Source: Muribaculaceae bacterium
GTDB taxonomy: Bacteria > Bacteroidota > Bacteroidia > Bacteroidales > Muribaculaceae
Assembly (NCBI GenBank): GCA_910573745.1
Contig: CAJSYI010000003.1
Location: forward strand, 1-64,000
DNA length: 64,000 nt
Direction of reading: 5' to 3'
The position numbers and the translations under genes are program-made. This document shows positions 17,530-30,085 of this stretch, piece by piece. The notes under the pieces were generated by a model. The model had not been told where the DNA came from, searched no databases, and worked only from the letters and a program-made list of their open reading frames with translations. The stretch's first letter is position 1. Each line of letters opens with the position of its first letter.

Positions 17530-18303
17530 ATGAACGATAATCTGAATATCGGAGGCCGCGAGTTCTCTTCGCGCCTTTTCGTCGGCACCGGAAAATTCCC
17601 TTCACCCGACATAATGCAGAAAGCCATCATAGCATCTGAGTCCCAGATGATAACCGTGGCTATGAAGCGTGTTAATATGCTCAACGAGGCAACTGATGAT
17701 ATGCTCACGCATATCAACCGTGAGAAAGTCCAGCTCCTTCCCAACACTTCAGGCGTGCGGGATGCCAAGGAAGCGGTTCTTGCGGCCCAGATGAGCCGAG
17801 AAATCTTCCATACCGATTTCATCAAGCTGGAGATTCATCCCGACCCAAAGTATCTGATGCCGGATCCAATAGAGACACTGAAAGCCACTGAAGAGCTTGC
17901 ACGTCTCGGATTCGTGGTGCTTCCCTACATTCAGGCCGACCCCGTGCTGTGCAAGCTTCTCGAAGAGGCGGGATCAGCCGCCGTGATGCCGCTTGCCGCC
18001 CCCATAGGCACAAACAAAGGCCTCGTAACCCGCGACATGCTTGAAATCATCATCGAGCAAAGCCGCGTGCCTGTGATAGTTGATGCAGGCCTTGGCGCAC
18101 CGTCCCATGCCGCCGATGCGATGGAGATGGGAGCCGACGCTGTGCTTGTAAACACCGCAATCGCAGTCGCTTCCGACCCGGTAATGATGGCCGATGCATT
18201 CCGCATGGCCGTGATTGCAGGGCGAAACGCCTTCAATGCTGGACTCGGCTCAGTAAGCCACACCGCACAGGCCACAAGTCCTCTGACATCGTGGCTTGAC
18301 TGA
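17530..18303 (+). CDS. thiG: thiazole synthase
   Basis: ThiG forms the thiazole ring from 1-deoxyxylulose 5-phosphate, ThiS thiocarboxylate and dehydroglycine. The 257-residue barrel shows [10 protein letters not shown] at the N-terminus, the Schiff-base lysine region IKLEIHPDP, and [17 protein letters not shown] and [18 protein letters not shown] phosphate-binding loops. The order thiG-thiC-thiH is typical of Bacteroidales. Confidence 0.96.
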   Translation: MNDNLNIGGREFSSRLFVGTGKFPSPDIMQKAIIASESQMITVAMKRVNMLNEATDDMLTHINREKVQLLPNTSGVRDAKEAVLAAQMSREIFHTDFIKLEIHPDPKYLMPDPIETLKATEELARLGFVVLPYIQADPVLCKLLEEAGSAAVMPLAAPIGTNKGLVTRDMLEIIIEQSRVPVIVDAGLGAPSHAADAMEMGADAVLVNTAIAVASDPVMMADAFRMAVIAGRNAFNAGLGSVSHTAQATSPLTSWLD

Positions 18304-18351
18304 TTCAGCATCACGGCCAATACAACAATTCATATAATTCTTATAGCTTAA

Positions 18352-21272
<2,921 letters not shown>

Positions 21273-21288
21273 CCGAACCGCAAAAAGC

Positions 21289-21350
21289 ACAGAGGAGGAA
21301 GTACTGGAACGGGAAAACATACAAATCCCGCTTCGTACTTCCTTCTCTGT
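21289..21350 (+). terminator. terminator of the thiamin operon
   Basis: A 16-base outer stem with one G-U pair (21289-21304 with 21335-21350) encloses a second 5-base stem (21310-21314 with 21326-21330). The following stretch is T- and C-rich but lacks a long T run. Confidence 0.75.
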
Positions 21351-21436
21351 ACTTTACTCCTCCACCTGCTACCTACATATAGGTATTTTAATGAGACAAA
21401 AGCCAATTAATACGTTCCACATTGCCTTTCAACAAC

Positions 21437-21448
21437 TGATAATCATTA
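21437..21448 (+). promoter_or_regulatory. Fur-box-like site in the feoAB promoter
   Basis: TGATAATCATTA matches twelve consecutive bases of the classical Fur consensus GATAATGATAATCATTATC, and its end overlaps the -7 box. Fur with bound iron would block transcription here. The flanks match less well, so the call rests on the core and on the iron-uptake gene downstream. Confidence 0.55.
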
Positions 21449-21454
21449 ATTTTG
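21447..21454 (+). promoter_or_regulatory. -7 box of feoAB
   Basis: TAATTTTG matches the -7 consensus 26 bases before the ATG. A TTG at 21422-21424 is one or two bases too far for an ideal -33 box. Confidence 0.65.
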
Positions 21455-21480
21455 CACAAAAATAAAGCCATCCACGCATT

Positions 21481-23925
21481 ATGAGATTATCTGAACTGAC
21501 ACCGGGACAGACCGGTGTCATCACAAAAATACTCGGCCATGGGGCGTTTCGCAAACGTGTCATAGAGATGGGGTTTGTCAAAGGACGCGAAGTAACGTCT
21601 GTACTCAATGCTCCCTTGCAGGATCCTGTAAAGTATTCCATAATGGACTATGAAGTCTCACTGCGCCGATCCGAAGGAGCGTTGATAGAAGTCGTCAGTC
21701 CAGAAGAATGGAATGCCGAAACCCATGACAAAGGCCATGCAGACACCGAAGAGCATGATACGGAAAACCAAGGCGGTTTCAGAAAAGACCGCGTAATCAA
21801 CGTTGCACTCATAGGCAACCCCAACTGCGGAAAGACATCCCTCTTCAATATAGTGAGCGGAGCGCATGAGCATGTGGGCAATTACGCCGGAGTAACCGTA
21901 GGAGCCAAGGCAGGGGCATTGCGCTACAAAGGCTATAAGTTCAACATCGTAGACCTTCCCGGCACGTATTCTCTTTCGGCATATTCGCCAGAGGAGCTGT
22001 ACGTAATGCGCTATCTGCGTGAGGAAACACCTGACGTTATAGTGAACGTAGTTGTTGCCTCCAACCTTGAGCGTAACCTCTATCTCACATCCGAGCTCAT
22101 CGACATGAACCGCAGCATGGTGATTGACCTGAACATGTACGACGAACTTAAGCGTTCAGGCAACAATCTGGATTATTCCACTCTCGGAAAAATGCTCGGA
22201 GTTCCCATCGTCCCAACCACCGCATCCACAGGCGAAGGAGTGGAGCAACTGCTCGACACAGTGATTGATGTCTATGAGATGCGACATAAAGACGTGAGAC
22301 ACATCCACGTCAAGATGCGGCCTGAAATAGAGTCGGCCGTCGGCATCCTCAAGGATGCCTTTAAGAAGGACGAAACCATCGGCCATCATTTCTCTCCACG
22401 CTACCTCGCCATCAAGTTCCTTGAAGGCGATCCTGAGATAGAACGCACCCTTTCACCCTACGATTCTTTTCCAGAATGGAAACGTATGCGCGATGAAGAA
22501 GCGGCCAACGTCAAACGCGAACTCGGGGAAGATGCAGCTTCGGCCATAGCCGGAGAAAAATACGGATTCATACGCGGAGCCCTTGCCGAGACAATGGCAG
22601 AAAACGAGAAACAGGAAGAAAAGTCGACCAAGATAATCGATTCGTTTGTAACGAACAAGCTCTTCGGTTTCCCGATTTTCCTGCTTGTGATGTGGCTTAT
22701 GTTCTGGGCCACATTCCAACTCGGCTCATATCCTATGGAATGGATTGAGGCTGGCGTAAGCTGGATTTCTTCTTTAGCCGGCACCCATATGCCGGACGGG
22801 CCGCTCAAAGACCTGCTGCTCGACGGAATAATAGGAGGCGTGGGGGGCGTCATAGTATTCTTGCCCAATATCCTGATTCTCTATGCATTCATATCATTTA
22901 TGGAGGATTCCGGCTATATGGCGCGTGTGGCATTCATAATGGACAAACTCATGCACAGGATGGGGCTTCACGGAAAGTCGTTCATCCCGCTCGTGATGGG
23001 ATTCGGATGCAACGTCCCTGCCATAATGTCCACGAGAATAATAGAAAGCAAGTCAAGCCGCTTGATAACCATACTCATAAATCCTTTTATGAGTTGTTCT
23101 GCACGCATCCCTATATACGTCCTTCTTGTAGGAGCGTTCTTTCCGGCACACGGATCGCTGATATTCCTCGGACTTTACCTGCTCGGAATAATCGTGGCCG
23201 TGGCCACGGCGTGGATGCTGCGCCGCTTCTGGTTCAAAAAAGACGAGACGCCTTTCGTCATGGAGCTGCCTCCTTACCGCATACCTACCGCAAAAGCCAC
23301 GATGCGCAACATGTGGGCAAAGGCAAAACAATACCTGCGAAAAATGGGGGGACTGATTCTGGTGGCATCCATAATCATCTGGGCTCTTTCTTATTTCCCG
23401 CAAAGGACTCCGGAGGACGTTCCTGCAGAGTATCTGACGGAGGCACTTACCGAAATGCAGGCTGTGGATTCCATTAAGACCGACAGTAACGATGCCATAG
23501 CCCTCGCCACAAAAGAATACCAACAGGAGAAATCCATACTCGGAGAAATAGGCCATCTTTGCGAACCCGTGGTTCGTCCGCTCGGATTCGATTGGAAAAT
23601 AAGCGTATCGCTTCTTGCCGGAGCCGCAGCCAAGGAAGTGGTCGTCTCTACACTCGGAGTCCTCTACGTCGGCGACGATGACGCCGATGCGCTTGCCAAA
23701 CGCCTCAAGTCGCCATCCCCCGTCAGCGGTCAGCCGCCGTTCACTCCCCTCAAAGCCATGGTGTTCATGGTGTTCGTTCTTATTTATTTCCCATGCATCG
23801 CTTCTATTGCGGCTATAGTAAAGGAGACGGGCTCATGGAAATACGGAGCGTTTTCCATCATCTACAATACAGCTTTGGCTTGGCTTCTGTCATTCATAGT
23901 CTACAGAATAGGCCTTCTGTTCTGA
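21481..23925 (+). CDS. feoB: fused FeoA-FeoB ferrous iron transporter
   Basis: The 814-residue protein imports Fe(II) across the inner membrane. Residues 1-75 form a FeoA SH3-like domain (LTPGQTGVITKILGHG, MGFVKGREV). A linker leads to the FeoB G domain with G1 GNPNCGKTS, G3 DLPGTYS and the expected switch regions. A helical spacer follows, then the polytopic channel domain with the Cys-containing segments GFGCNVPAIM and NPFMSCSARIP (residues about 505 and 535). FeoA-FeoB fusions are common in Bacteroidetes. A Fur-like site overlaps the promoter, fitting iron repression. Confidence 0.97.
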   Translation: MRLSELTPGQTGVITKILGHGAFRKRVIEMGFVKGREVTSVLNAPLQDPVKYSIMDYEVSLRRSEGALIEVVSPEEWNAETHDKGHADTEEHDTENQGGFRKDRVINVALIGNPNCGKTSLFNIVSGAHEHVGNYAGVTVGAKAGALRYKGYKFNIVDLPGTYSLSAYSPEELYVMRYLREETPDVIVNVVVASNLERNLYLTSELIDMNRSMVIDLNMYDELKRSGNNLDYSTLGKMLGVPIVPTTASTGEGVEQLLDTVIDVYEMRHKDVRHIHVKMRPEIESAVGILKDAFKKDETIGHHFSPRYLAIKFLEGDPEIERTLSPYDSFPEWKRMRDEEAANVKRELGEDAASAIAGEKYGFIRGALAETMAENEKQEEKSTKIIDSFVTNKLFGFPIFLLVMWLMFWATFQLGSYPMEWIEAGVSWISSLAGTHMPDGPLKDLLLDGIIGGVGGVIVFLPNILILYAFISFMEDSGYMARVAFIMDKLMHRMGLHGKSFIPLVMGFGCNVPAIMSTRIIESKSSRLITILINPFMSCSARIPIYVLLVGAFFPAHGSLIFLGLYLLGIIVAVATAWMLRRFWFKKDETPFVMELPPYRIPTAKATMRNMWAKAKQYLRKMGGLILVASIIIWALSYFPQRTPEDVPAEYLTEALTEMQAVDSIKTDSNDAIALATKEYQQEKSILGEIGHLCEPVVRPLGFDWKISVSLLAGAAAKEVVVSTLGVLYVGDDDADALAKRLKSPSPVSGQPPFTPLKAMVFMVFVLIYFPCIASIAAIVKETGSWKYGAFSIIYNTALAWLLSFIVYRIGLLF

Positions 23926-23941
23926 ATCAGCGGGTTTATGA

Positions 23942-23979
23942 ATCAGGCGCATCGAATCTTATAGATCGGTGCGCCTGAT
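23942..23979. terminator. bidirectional hairpin between feoB and mdh
   Basis: A perfect 10-base stem (23942-23951 with 23970-23979) lies between the convergent genes and can serve both. Confidence 0.7.
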
Positions 23980-24003
23980 GTGTTCGTATGAAAAATTGCC
24001 TTA

Positions 24004-24933
24004 TCAGCAGGGAAGAGCCTCGTTGGTCTTGTGGACTGCAGCTGCGCTCTTTGCAAAGAGAGCCTTCTCTTCTTCATTAAGGTCAAGCTCGATGATTCTC
24101 TCGATACCGTTCTTGCCGAGTACGCAAGGAACACCGATGCAGAGATCCTTTTCACCATATTCGCCTTCAAGAAGAGCAGAGCAGGGGATTACTGCCTTCT
24201 GGTCGTGGATGATAGCCTCCACCACTTCAGATGCAGACGCTCCGGGAGCGTACCATGCGGAAGTGCCGAGAAGCTTGGTGAGAGTAGCACCGCCTACCAT
24301 AGTGTCGGCAACCACCTTGTCGAGAGTCGCAGCGTCGAGAAGATCGGAAGCGGGAATGCCACGATATGAAGCGAAACGCTTCATAGGAATCATAGTGGTG
24401 TCGCCATGGCCGCCGATTACGAAGCCTTCCACCTCATTGGGGTTGGCACCGAGGGCCTGTGAAAGGTAATATTTGAAACGAGAGCTGTCAAGCGCGCCGC
24501 CCATGCCGATGATACGGTTTTTGGGAAGACCGGAAATCTTGTGGATAAGATAGGTCATCGTATCCATAGGATTGGAAACGCATACGATGATTGCGTCGGG
24601 GCTGTGCTTGAGCACGCTTTCAGTAACCTGCTTCACGATGCCAGCATTCACGCCGATGAGCTCTTCACGAGTCATACCGGGTTTGCGGGGGATACCGGAA
24701 GTGATTACAACCACGTCGCTGCCGGCCGTAGCCTCATAGTCGTTGGTCACGCCTTTGATGCGGGTGTTCACGTCAAGGAGGTTGGCAGTCTGCATCATAT
24801 CCATAGCCTTGCCTTCGGATACGCCTTCCTTGATATCGATCATTACAACTTCATCGGCCACTTCGCGCAGTGCGATGACGTTGGCCGCAGTAGCGCCTAC
24901 GTTACCGGCGCCGACAACTGTTACTTTCGACAT
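24004..24933 (-). CDS. mdh: malate dehydrogenase
   Basis: Mdh interconverts malate and oxaloacetate with NAD(H). In fermenting Bacteroidales it runs toward malate in the reductive branch leading to succinate. The 309-residue protein has the Rossmann motif VVGAGNVGATAA, the substrate loop GIPRKPGMTREEL with its arginines, VSNPMD and the catalytic His in GGHGDTTM. It is of the LDH-like Mdh type. It stands alone, convergent with feoB. Confidence 0.96.
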   Translation of the reverse strand: MSKVTVVGAGNVGATAANVIALREVADEVVMIDIKEGVSEGKAMDMMQTANLLDVNTRIKGVTNDYEATAGSDVVVITSGIPRKPGMTREELIGVNAGIVKQVTESVLKHSPDAIIVCVSNPMDTMTYLIHKISGLPKNRIIGMGGALDSSRFKYYLSQALGANPNEVEGFVIGGHGDTTMIPMKRFASYRGIPASDLLDAATLDKVVADTMVGGATLTKLLGTSAWYAPGASASEVVEAIIHDQKAVIPCSALLEGEYGEKDLCIGVPCVLGKNGIERIIELDLNEEEKALFAKSAAAVHKTNEALPC

Positions 24934-25060
24934 AATTAAGTTCTATTTAGTTTATTGTTTTAATTGGGTTATTCTCGTTGAACGACGGACACTGCTTCGA
25001 GCGGCCGTTCTATGGCGCGAAATTACTAAAAATTTCCCATACGGCAAAGCCTTTCAGGAT

Positions 25061-25663
25061 TCATAAGTCAGCCTGAAGACCCACCCTTACAATCGGAAAA
25101 TCAGGCGATGTGCAGTCAATCACAGTCGAAGGCGTAGTGCCGCCTTCCCCTCCATCGATGAAGATGTCGGCACGTCCGTCATAAATCTCTGCCACAAGCC
25201 CCGGAGACACTGCATAGTCCTCGTCTTCATAATCAATGGAAGTGTTGAGGAGCGGATTGCCGAGAACTCTGGCCACTTCCCTGCATATCTCCCTGTCGGG
25301 AATCCGTATTCCAACTGTCTTGCGCCCCTTGAAGGCTCTCGGAAGCCCTGAAGCCGCACGAAGAATGAACGTATAAGGGCCAGGCGTCCTCTCTTTCATA
25401 AGCCTGAAAGCCTCGTCTTCAATGCGGGCGTATTCGGCAGCCTGCGATATGTCGGAACATATCACAGAGAGCGTGTTCTTGTCCGGATTCAATCCTTTAA
25501 GACGGCATACACGTTCGATGGCCTTGGGGTTGAGGGCATCGCAAGCCATTCCGTAAAGCGAATCGGTGGGCCATACCATCACCGCGCCGGAACGGACAGC
25601 GCGGACTATTTCATCAAGCGTACGCCCTGAAATTCCGTTATCCCAAATCTTTACCGTATTCAT
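25061..25663 (-). CDS. tsaC: L-threonylcarbamoyladenylate synthase
   Basis: TsaC/Sua5 makes threonylcarbamoyl-AMP, the precursor of the t6A modification at position 37 of ANN-decoding tRNAs. The 200-residue YrdC-fold protein shows VWPTDSLYGMACDA, RLKGLNPDKN and GIRIPDREICREV. I chose the ATG at 25663 (MNTVKIW). A second in-frame ATG lies two codons upstream, whereas longer extensions run into the preceding gene. It is the last gene of the rlmD-mtnN-transporter-tsaC operon. Confidence 0.92.
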   Translation of the reverse strand: MNTVKIWDNGISGRTLDEIVRAVRSGAVMVWPTDSLYGMACDALNPKAIERVCRLKGLNPDKNTLSVICSDISQAAEYARIEDEAFRLMKERTPGPYTFILRAASGLPRAFKGRKTVGIRIPDREICREVARVLGNPLLNTSIDYEDEDYAVSPGLVAEIYDGRADIFIDGGEGGTTPSTVIDCTSPDFPIVRVGLQADL

Positions 25664-25676
25664 AATCATCAAATTC

Positions 25677-26603
25677 TTAATGTCTGATACCCAAAACCTG
25701 ATGCTTGTGCCTCTCGTGCAGTATGAGCTGCCACGAATTGATGATGTTCTGCCACGCAACATAAGCAGCCGGAGCTATCGATGCAATGGGGTTGAGGTAC
25801 GTGAGGGCTATCCATATGGCCAAAAGCGTGTTCTTCTGTCCGAGGCCCTGGCCACCGCTCACTGTATCGCCGAAATGATGTCCGACCCTGCGTCCTGCAG
25901 CGAACTGCAATATGCAGACCACAAGCGCACCCAAAGCGAGAAGAACCATAGTCATGGCAGAACCGGGAGTGAACCTGTTTATGGCAAAACTCACGGAACT
26001 CCCAACCACTATGAAGAGCGAAACAGCCCAAATATAGAACGAAAGCTCCTGCCTCCTAACCAACCAGGCATGAGCCTTCGGAACAAACCTCTCCATGCCC
26101 AATGCGGCAATGATGGGCAGGATCAACAAAGGAAAGACGTTGCGGCATATTATGAGAAAGCTTTGCAGGAATGACATTTCCGGATGCTCTCCTACCGCAG
26201 CAAGCACCACCGGTCCGGAAACTGCAACAAAAACGTTGCATAGAAGCGAATATGTGGCCAACGCAGATATGCTTCCTCCGAGCATTCCGGTAATCACCGG
26301 GGCGGCTGTGGCCGTAGGGATGAACACGCATATAAAAACCCCCTCCGCCAAAGTGCGATCCCACGTCACCAGCGCAAAATACGCTACAGCAGCAAGTGCC
26401 ATCTGTACAGAAAGCAGATGCCACTGAAACCGTTTCGGCCTGAACTCAGACGGCTTCACACGGCAATATGTGATGGTGAGCATAATGAATATCAGATACG
26501 GCGAAAGGAACGTCAGATACCCCATCCATCTGTAAAACAGGGCACCTGCGGCCATTGCGGCCGGAAGCATAAGCGATTTGGCTGCGGATTTTGTCATTAT
26601 CAT
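25677..26603 (-). CDS. BASS-type (bile acid:sodium symporter-like) membrane transporter
   Basis: This 308-residue protein is almost wholly hydrophobic, with nine or ten predicted membrane helices. The segments VFICVFIPTATAAPVITGMLGG and KNTLLAIWIALTYLNP resemble the crossover motifs of the BASS/SLC10 superfamily, whose members take up organic anions with sodium. The substrate cannot be told from the sequence. Its ATG overlaps the mtnN stop and tsaC follows after about 13 bases, so it is inside a housekeeping operon. Confidence 0.75.
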   Translation of the reverse strand: MIMTKSAAKSLMLPAAMAAGALFYRWMGYLTFLSPYLIFIMLTITYCRVKPSEFRPKRFQWHLLSVQMALAAVAYFALVTWDRTLAEGVFICVFIPTATAAPVITGMLGGSISALATYSLLCNVFVAVSGPVVLAAVGEHPEMSFLQSFLIICRNVFPLLILPIIAALGMERFVPKAHAWLVRRQELSFYIWAVSLFIVVGSSVSFAINRFTPGSAMTMVLLALGALVVCILQFAAGRRVGHHFGDTVSGGQGLGQKNTLLAIWIALTYLNPIASIAPAAYVAWQNIINSWQLILHERHKHQVLGIRH

Positions 26604-27280
26604 TACAAAATTTCCAAAATCGAAGTCAATGCGGCGAAAGTGGCTTTAGGGGCATCGTCCCAGAAATTGACATACTGGGCAAAATTATCGCCGCTGCGCG
26701 GGCTGTCACTAATGACCCTTATTATGGCACAGTCCACATCTTCCGAAATGCACGTCTGAAGAATCGATGCGGATTCCATATCCACAGCCAAAGCATCAGG
26801 AAAACGCCTGCATATCTCCTCCACCTGCCCGACGGAATCTATGAACTTGTCTCCACTGCATATCAGACCTTTGCGGACACCCGGACAAGCCTTCACCGCT
26901 GCATCGACAATTCTCTCATTCGTATGCATACGGACAGGGAAACCGTCGGCGGCGCCGTATTCCGTGCCAGGTCCGCACCATACATCGTGATATGCCACTG
27001 CCGACGCCACCACCACATCGAGAGGATGCACGTCTTCTGCGGCACCTCCGGCCACTCCTGAATTTATCACCAGATCCGGACGCACCGACCGGATGAGCTT
27101 GAGTGTGGAAAGAGCAGAATTAACCTTTCCTATTCCGCACTTTGCCAAAGATACGCGATGTCCACCGATGTTTCCACAATGATAGGTCTGGCCTCCTTCC
27201 GTGATTTCTTTATCGTTTTCGAGCAAAGGAAGCAGAAGGTTCATCTCCTTCTGCATAGCCACTATAATGAGTATGTTCAT
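26603..27280 (-). CDS. mtnN: 5'-methylthioadenosine/S-adenosylhomocysteine nucleosidase
   Basis: MTAN hydrolyses methylthioadenosine and S-adenosylhomocysteine to adenine plus the thio-sugar, clearing SAM by-products. The 225-residue protein has the phosphorylase-fold motifs NSGVAGGAAEDVHPLDVVV, AVDMESASI and the catalytic Asp in RVISDSPRS. It sits 21 bases after rlmD, a SAM-dependent methyltransferase that makes one of its substrates indirectly, and overlaps the next gene. Confidence 0.93.
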   Translation of the reverse strand: MNILIIVAMQKEMNLLLPLLENDKEITEGGQTYHCGNIGGHRVSLAKCGIGKVNSALSTLKLIRSVRPDLVINSGVAGGAAEDVHPLDVVVASAVAYHDVWCGPGTEYGAADGFPVRMHTNERIVDAAVKACPGVRKGLICSGDKFIDSVGQVEEICRRFPDALAVDMESASILQTCISEDVDCAIIRVISDSPRSGDNFAQYVNFWDDAPKATFAALTSILEIL

Positions 27281-27301
27281 TGAAAAAATTTTTAGAGGCT
27301 G

Positions 27302-28759
27302 TTACTTGCGCAATGTGAGTTTCACCACATTTTCCACATGATGGGTATGAGGGAACATATCCACAGGCTGAACGGCCACGACTTCATATCTGGCATCGAG
27401 CAAAGCAATGTCGCGGGCCTGAGTGGCCGGATTGCAGCTGACATACACAAGTGTGGCAGGCTCAGCACGGAGTATTGTGTCCACCACGTCCTGATGCATA
27501 CCGGCACGCGGAGGATCAATGATCATAACGTCAGGACGTCCATGCTCAGCGATGAAAGCGTCAGTAAGCATGTCCTTCATGTCTCCTGCATAGAAAAGAG
27601 TATTGTCTATCCCGTTGACGCGGGAATTAAGCTTCGCATCTTCTATGGCTTCAGGAACATATTCTATGCCCACGACCTTATCCGCATTTCTCGCCACAAA
27701 GTTGGCTATTGTGCCTGTACCTGTGTAAAGGTCATAGACAAGAGGCCGTCTGCCGCCATTTTCTCCATCCAGACCGGCAAACCTGCGGGCCACCTTATAA
27801 AGCTCGTATGCCTGGGCAGAATTGGTCTGGTAAAACGACTTGGCATTGATGCGGAACTTCAGTCCCTCCATCTCCTCCTCTATGTAATCATTTCCGCGCC
27901 AAGACTTCACATCAAGGTCGCCTATCGTGTCGTTAAGCTTGAGGTTCACCACATAAAGGAGCGATGTGATTTGTGGGAATCTTGTCTCCAAAGCCTCCAT
28001 CACCATCTTTATCCCTTGCTTGTCATCTTCCCCGAATGCCAAGCATACCATCGTCTGTCCTGTAGAGGCAATACGTATCATAAGTGTACGCAAAAGGCCT
28101 CGGTTCTCTCGGATGTTATAGAACGTCAGACCGTTGTCCTCAGCGAATCCGTAGATGTAATTACGGATTTCATCCCCGAGAGAACCCTGCAGATGGCATT
28201 CGGCTATATGCAATACTTTGTCGAACGCACCGGGAATGTGGAATCCGAGCGCGTCAGGCGAATCGGTGAATTCCTTTCCTGACCTTATGTCCTCCCAACT
28301 GCGCCATTTCTTGTCGGAAAAAGTATATTCCATCTTGTTGCGGTAACGCCATATCTCTTCCGAACCGAGAATAGGGGATATCTCGGGAATCTCCACCTTG
28401 GCAATCCTTTCAAGGGCGTCTTCCACCTGCTGCTGTTTGCAACGCAGCTGAAGGGGGTAGGGCAGATGTTGCCACTTGCAGCCTCCGCACGTGCCGAAAT
28501 GGGCGCAGACAGGCTCCACCCGCTCATTGGCCGGAGCAATCATCCTCACTATATGCCCCTCGGCAAAATGGCGTTTCCTGCGGTCAATCTTTATGTCGGC
28601 CACGTCTCCCGGAGCGCCGAAAGGGATGAAAACCACCATCTCGCCTTCGTCATCCGGACGCATTCTTACTTTCGCTATAGCCTTTCCCTCAGCCGCCACG
28701 GCCATGATTTCCACGGCCTCAAGCAAAGGGTGCTCTTTCTTTTTTCTTCCCATATCCAA
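27302..28759 (-). CDS. rlmD: 23S rRNA (uracil-C5)-methyltransferase RlmD
   Basis: The 485-residue protein methylates a uridine of 23S rRNA (U1939 in E. coli) using SAM. It has an N-terminal TRAM domain, the four-cysteine iron-sulfur motif begun by CAHFGTCGGCKWQH, the SAM-binding VYDLYTGTGTIANFVA, IDPPRAGMH and the nucleophilic Cys in VSCNPATQARD. The paralogues RlmC/RumB are the alternative but lack the TRAM domain and are shorter. It is the first gene of an operon with mtnN. Confidence 0.92.
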   Translation of the reverse strand: MDMGRKKKEHPLLEAVEIMAVAAEGKAIAKVRMRPDDEGEMVVFIPFGAPGDVADIKIDRRKRHFAEGHIVRMIAPANERVEPVCAHFGTCGGCKWQHLPYPLQLRCKQQQVEDALERIAKVEIPEISPILGSEEIWRYRNKMEYTFSDKKWRSWEDIRSGKEFTDSPDALGFHIPGAFDKVLHIAECHLQGSLGDEIRNYIYGFAEDNGLTFYNIRENRGLLRTLMIRIASTGQTMVCLAFGEDDKQGIKMVMEALETRFPQITSLLYVVNLKLNDTIGDLDVKSWRGNDYIEEEMEGLKFRINAKSFYQTNSAQAYELYKVARRFAGLDGENGGRRPLVYDLYTGTGTIANFVARNADKVVGIEYVPEAIEDAKLNSRVNGIDNTLFYAGDMKDMLTDAFIAEHGRPDVMIIDPPRAGMHQDVVDTILRAEPATLVYVSCNPATQARDIALLDARYEVVAVQPVDMFPHTHHVENVVKLTLRK

Positions 28760-28804
28760 TGTCTGTAGACGCCAAAGTCTTGCGCCTTATATAGAAATTG
28801 ACTG

Positions 28805-28837
28805 CAAAGTTAGGCTTTTTCCCGTTAATATCCGAAA
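28805..28837 (-). promoter_or_regulatory. probable promoter of the rlmD operon
   Basis: On the minus strand, TTTC (28834-28837), 21 bases, then TAACTTTG (28805-28812) fit the consensus with one -33 mismatch, 45 bases before the ATG. Confidence 0.6.
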
Positions 28838-28985
28838 GCAAAGGCGTAATTTTCCAACTTGCAGCAACACTGTCATCATGGTTTTTCAACGACAACGACA
28901 TCATTTACAAGTAAGACGGTGCCATATTGAAGTAATCGAGGTGCGAATCCACACACTCTCAGCTTTGAATTGAAAGCAAGCATCC

Positions 28986-29945
28986 TTATTTTAGCTCAAT
29001 ATCTTTCGGATCAACGATGTTATGCAGGATAGCATAGATTACAAGAGCCGCGGTCGAGTGCAGATTGAGCTTTGTGCTGAGATTCTTGCGATAGGTGGTG
29101 ATAGTGTGGAATGACAGGCATAGCTGGTCTGCAATTTCCTTGTTGGATAACCCTTGCGCGACAAGGCGTATGATTTCCTTCTCACGCTCGCTCAAAGTTC
29201 CTGTTTTTTCGTTGGAAGGAGAGGGTATGACGTCCTTTTCTTTTGTCTGTTTCTGCATTAGATATGACGTACGCTTCTCAAGTGCCTCAACAGCAGGCAC
29301 AAGCAAGCTGTTTTCTATCTCACAATGTGAAATGAGATCTTCATCGCAAGCCATTATGCTAAACAGAGCCTGATTAAGGACGCGCGTGTTGGGGATGGGA
29401 TAATGCTGGAGAAACAAATCCTTAAGTTCTGTCAACTTGGCTGCCATACTGTTATGTTTGGTGGAAAAATCCTTTATCCGGAAATCTGAGCTACACACTC
29501 CATTCTCCAGCTGGTCAATGTAAGGGAACACAACCTCATTTTCAAATGTCATATGTTTTCTGACTTCCTCCATATAATCGTCGAAAAACTTGATTATATA
29601 CAATGCCACATCTGTCAACTGCGGATGCTGAACTCCTTGCACCAAGGTCGCCTTGATACAGGGCAAAGAGAAATCCAGAATATACGAGTGCGCCTCTTTC
29701 AGATAGCCTACCAATGTAGGGAGATGGACGGGAAATCCGCTGAAGTTCCTGTTACTGACGAGGTTTGCTACTGCAAGAAAGGTGGGACAGTCGATATTTT
29801 TGTCGGCGCACACGGTCTGTATTGTGCCATTGCCGAATCCGAATGGAATCTTGAAACGGCTAAGCACCAACAGCAACAGACCATTATCCTCAATAATGTC
29901 ACGGATGCGGTCGGAAGCAGTATATATAGCTGATGTCTGAATCAT
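28986..29945 (-). CDS. hemerythrin-like domain fused to a LuxR-type DNA-binding domain
   Basis: This 319-residue protein reads as a metal- or gas-sensing transcription factor. Residues about 10-65 resemble the N-terminal part of ScdA/RIC di-iron proteins. Residues 75-220 form a four-helix bundle with spaced ligands His86, His131 plus Glu135 (KHMTFENEVVFP), His164 (STKHNS) and His207 plus Glu211 (SHCEIENSLLVP), the hemerythrin-like pattern. Residues 248-310 are a LuxR/FixJ helix-turn-helix (LSEREKEIIRLVAQGLSNKEIADQL, TYRKNLSTKL). A di-iron centre could sense oxygen, nitric oxide or iron. It is divergent from the xusABC-like iron operon, its likely target. Confidence 0.8.
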   Translation of the reverse strand: MIQTSAIYTASDRIRDIIEDNGLLLLVLSRFKIPFGFGNGTIQTVCADKNIDCPTFLAVANLVSNRNFSGFPVHLPTLVGYLKEAHSYILDFSLPCIKATLVQGVQHPQLTDVALYIIKFFDDYMEEVRKHMTFENEVVFPYIDQLENGVCSSDFRIKDFSTKHNSMAAKLTELKDLFLQHYPIPNTRVLNQALFSIMACDEDLISHCEIENSLLVPAVEALEKRTSYLMQKQTKEKDVIPSPSNEKTGTLSEREKEIIRLVAQGLSNKEIADQLCLSFHTITTYRKNLSTKLNLHSTAALVIYAILHNIVDPKDIELK

Positions 29946-30085
29946 ATCTATTGCTACAGGAAATGTAAAGAATCCCGGTGCAAAATTACTTCCAATACGT
30001 AAAACATGCCATACCTAAGAACGATTAAAAACACTCTGCATTTTTATACGCAATACTGTCAATCCGGTATAAGACTTCGCTTTAT

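Noticed and set aside
24004-24933. The possibility that mdh is a lactate dehydrogenase
   Set aside because: The substrate loop GIPRKPGMTREEL carries the arginine expected for malate specificity, where lactate dehydrogenases have glutamine.
28940-28975. A GGTGCGAATCCACAC stretch resembling a tRNA T-arm
   Set aside because: No acceptor, D-arm or anticodon stem could be paired around it, so it is not a tRNA.
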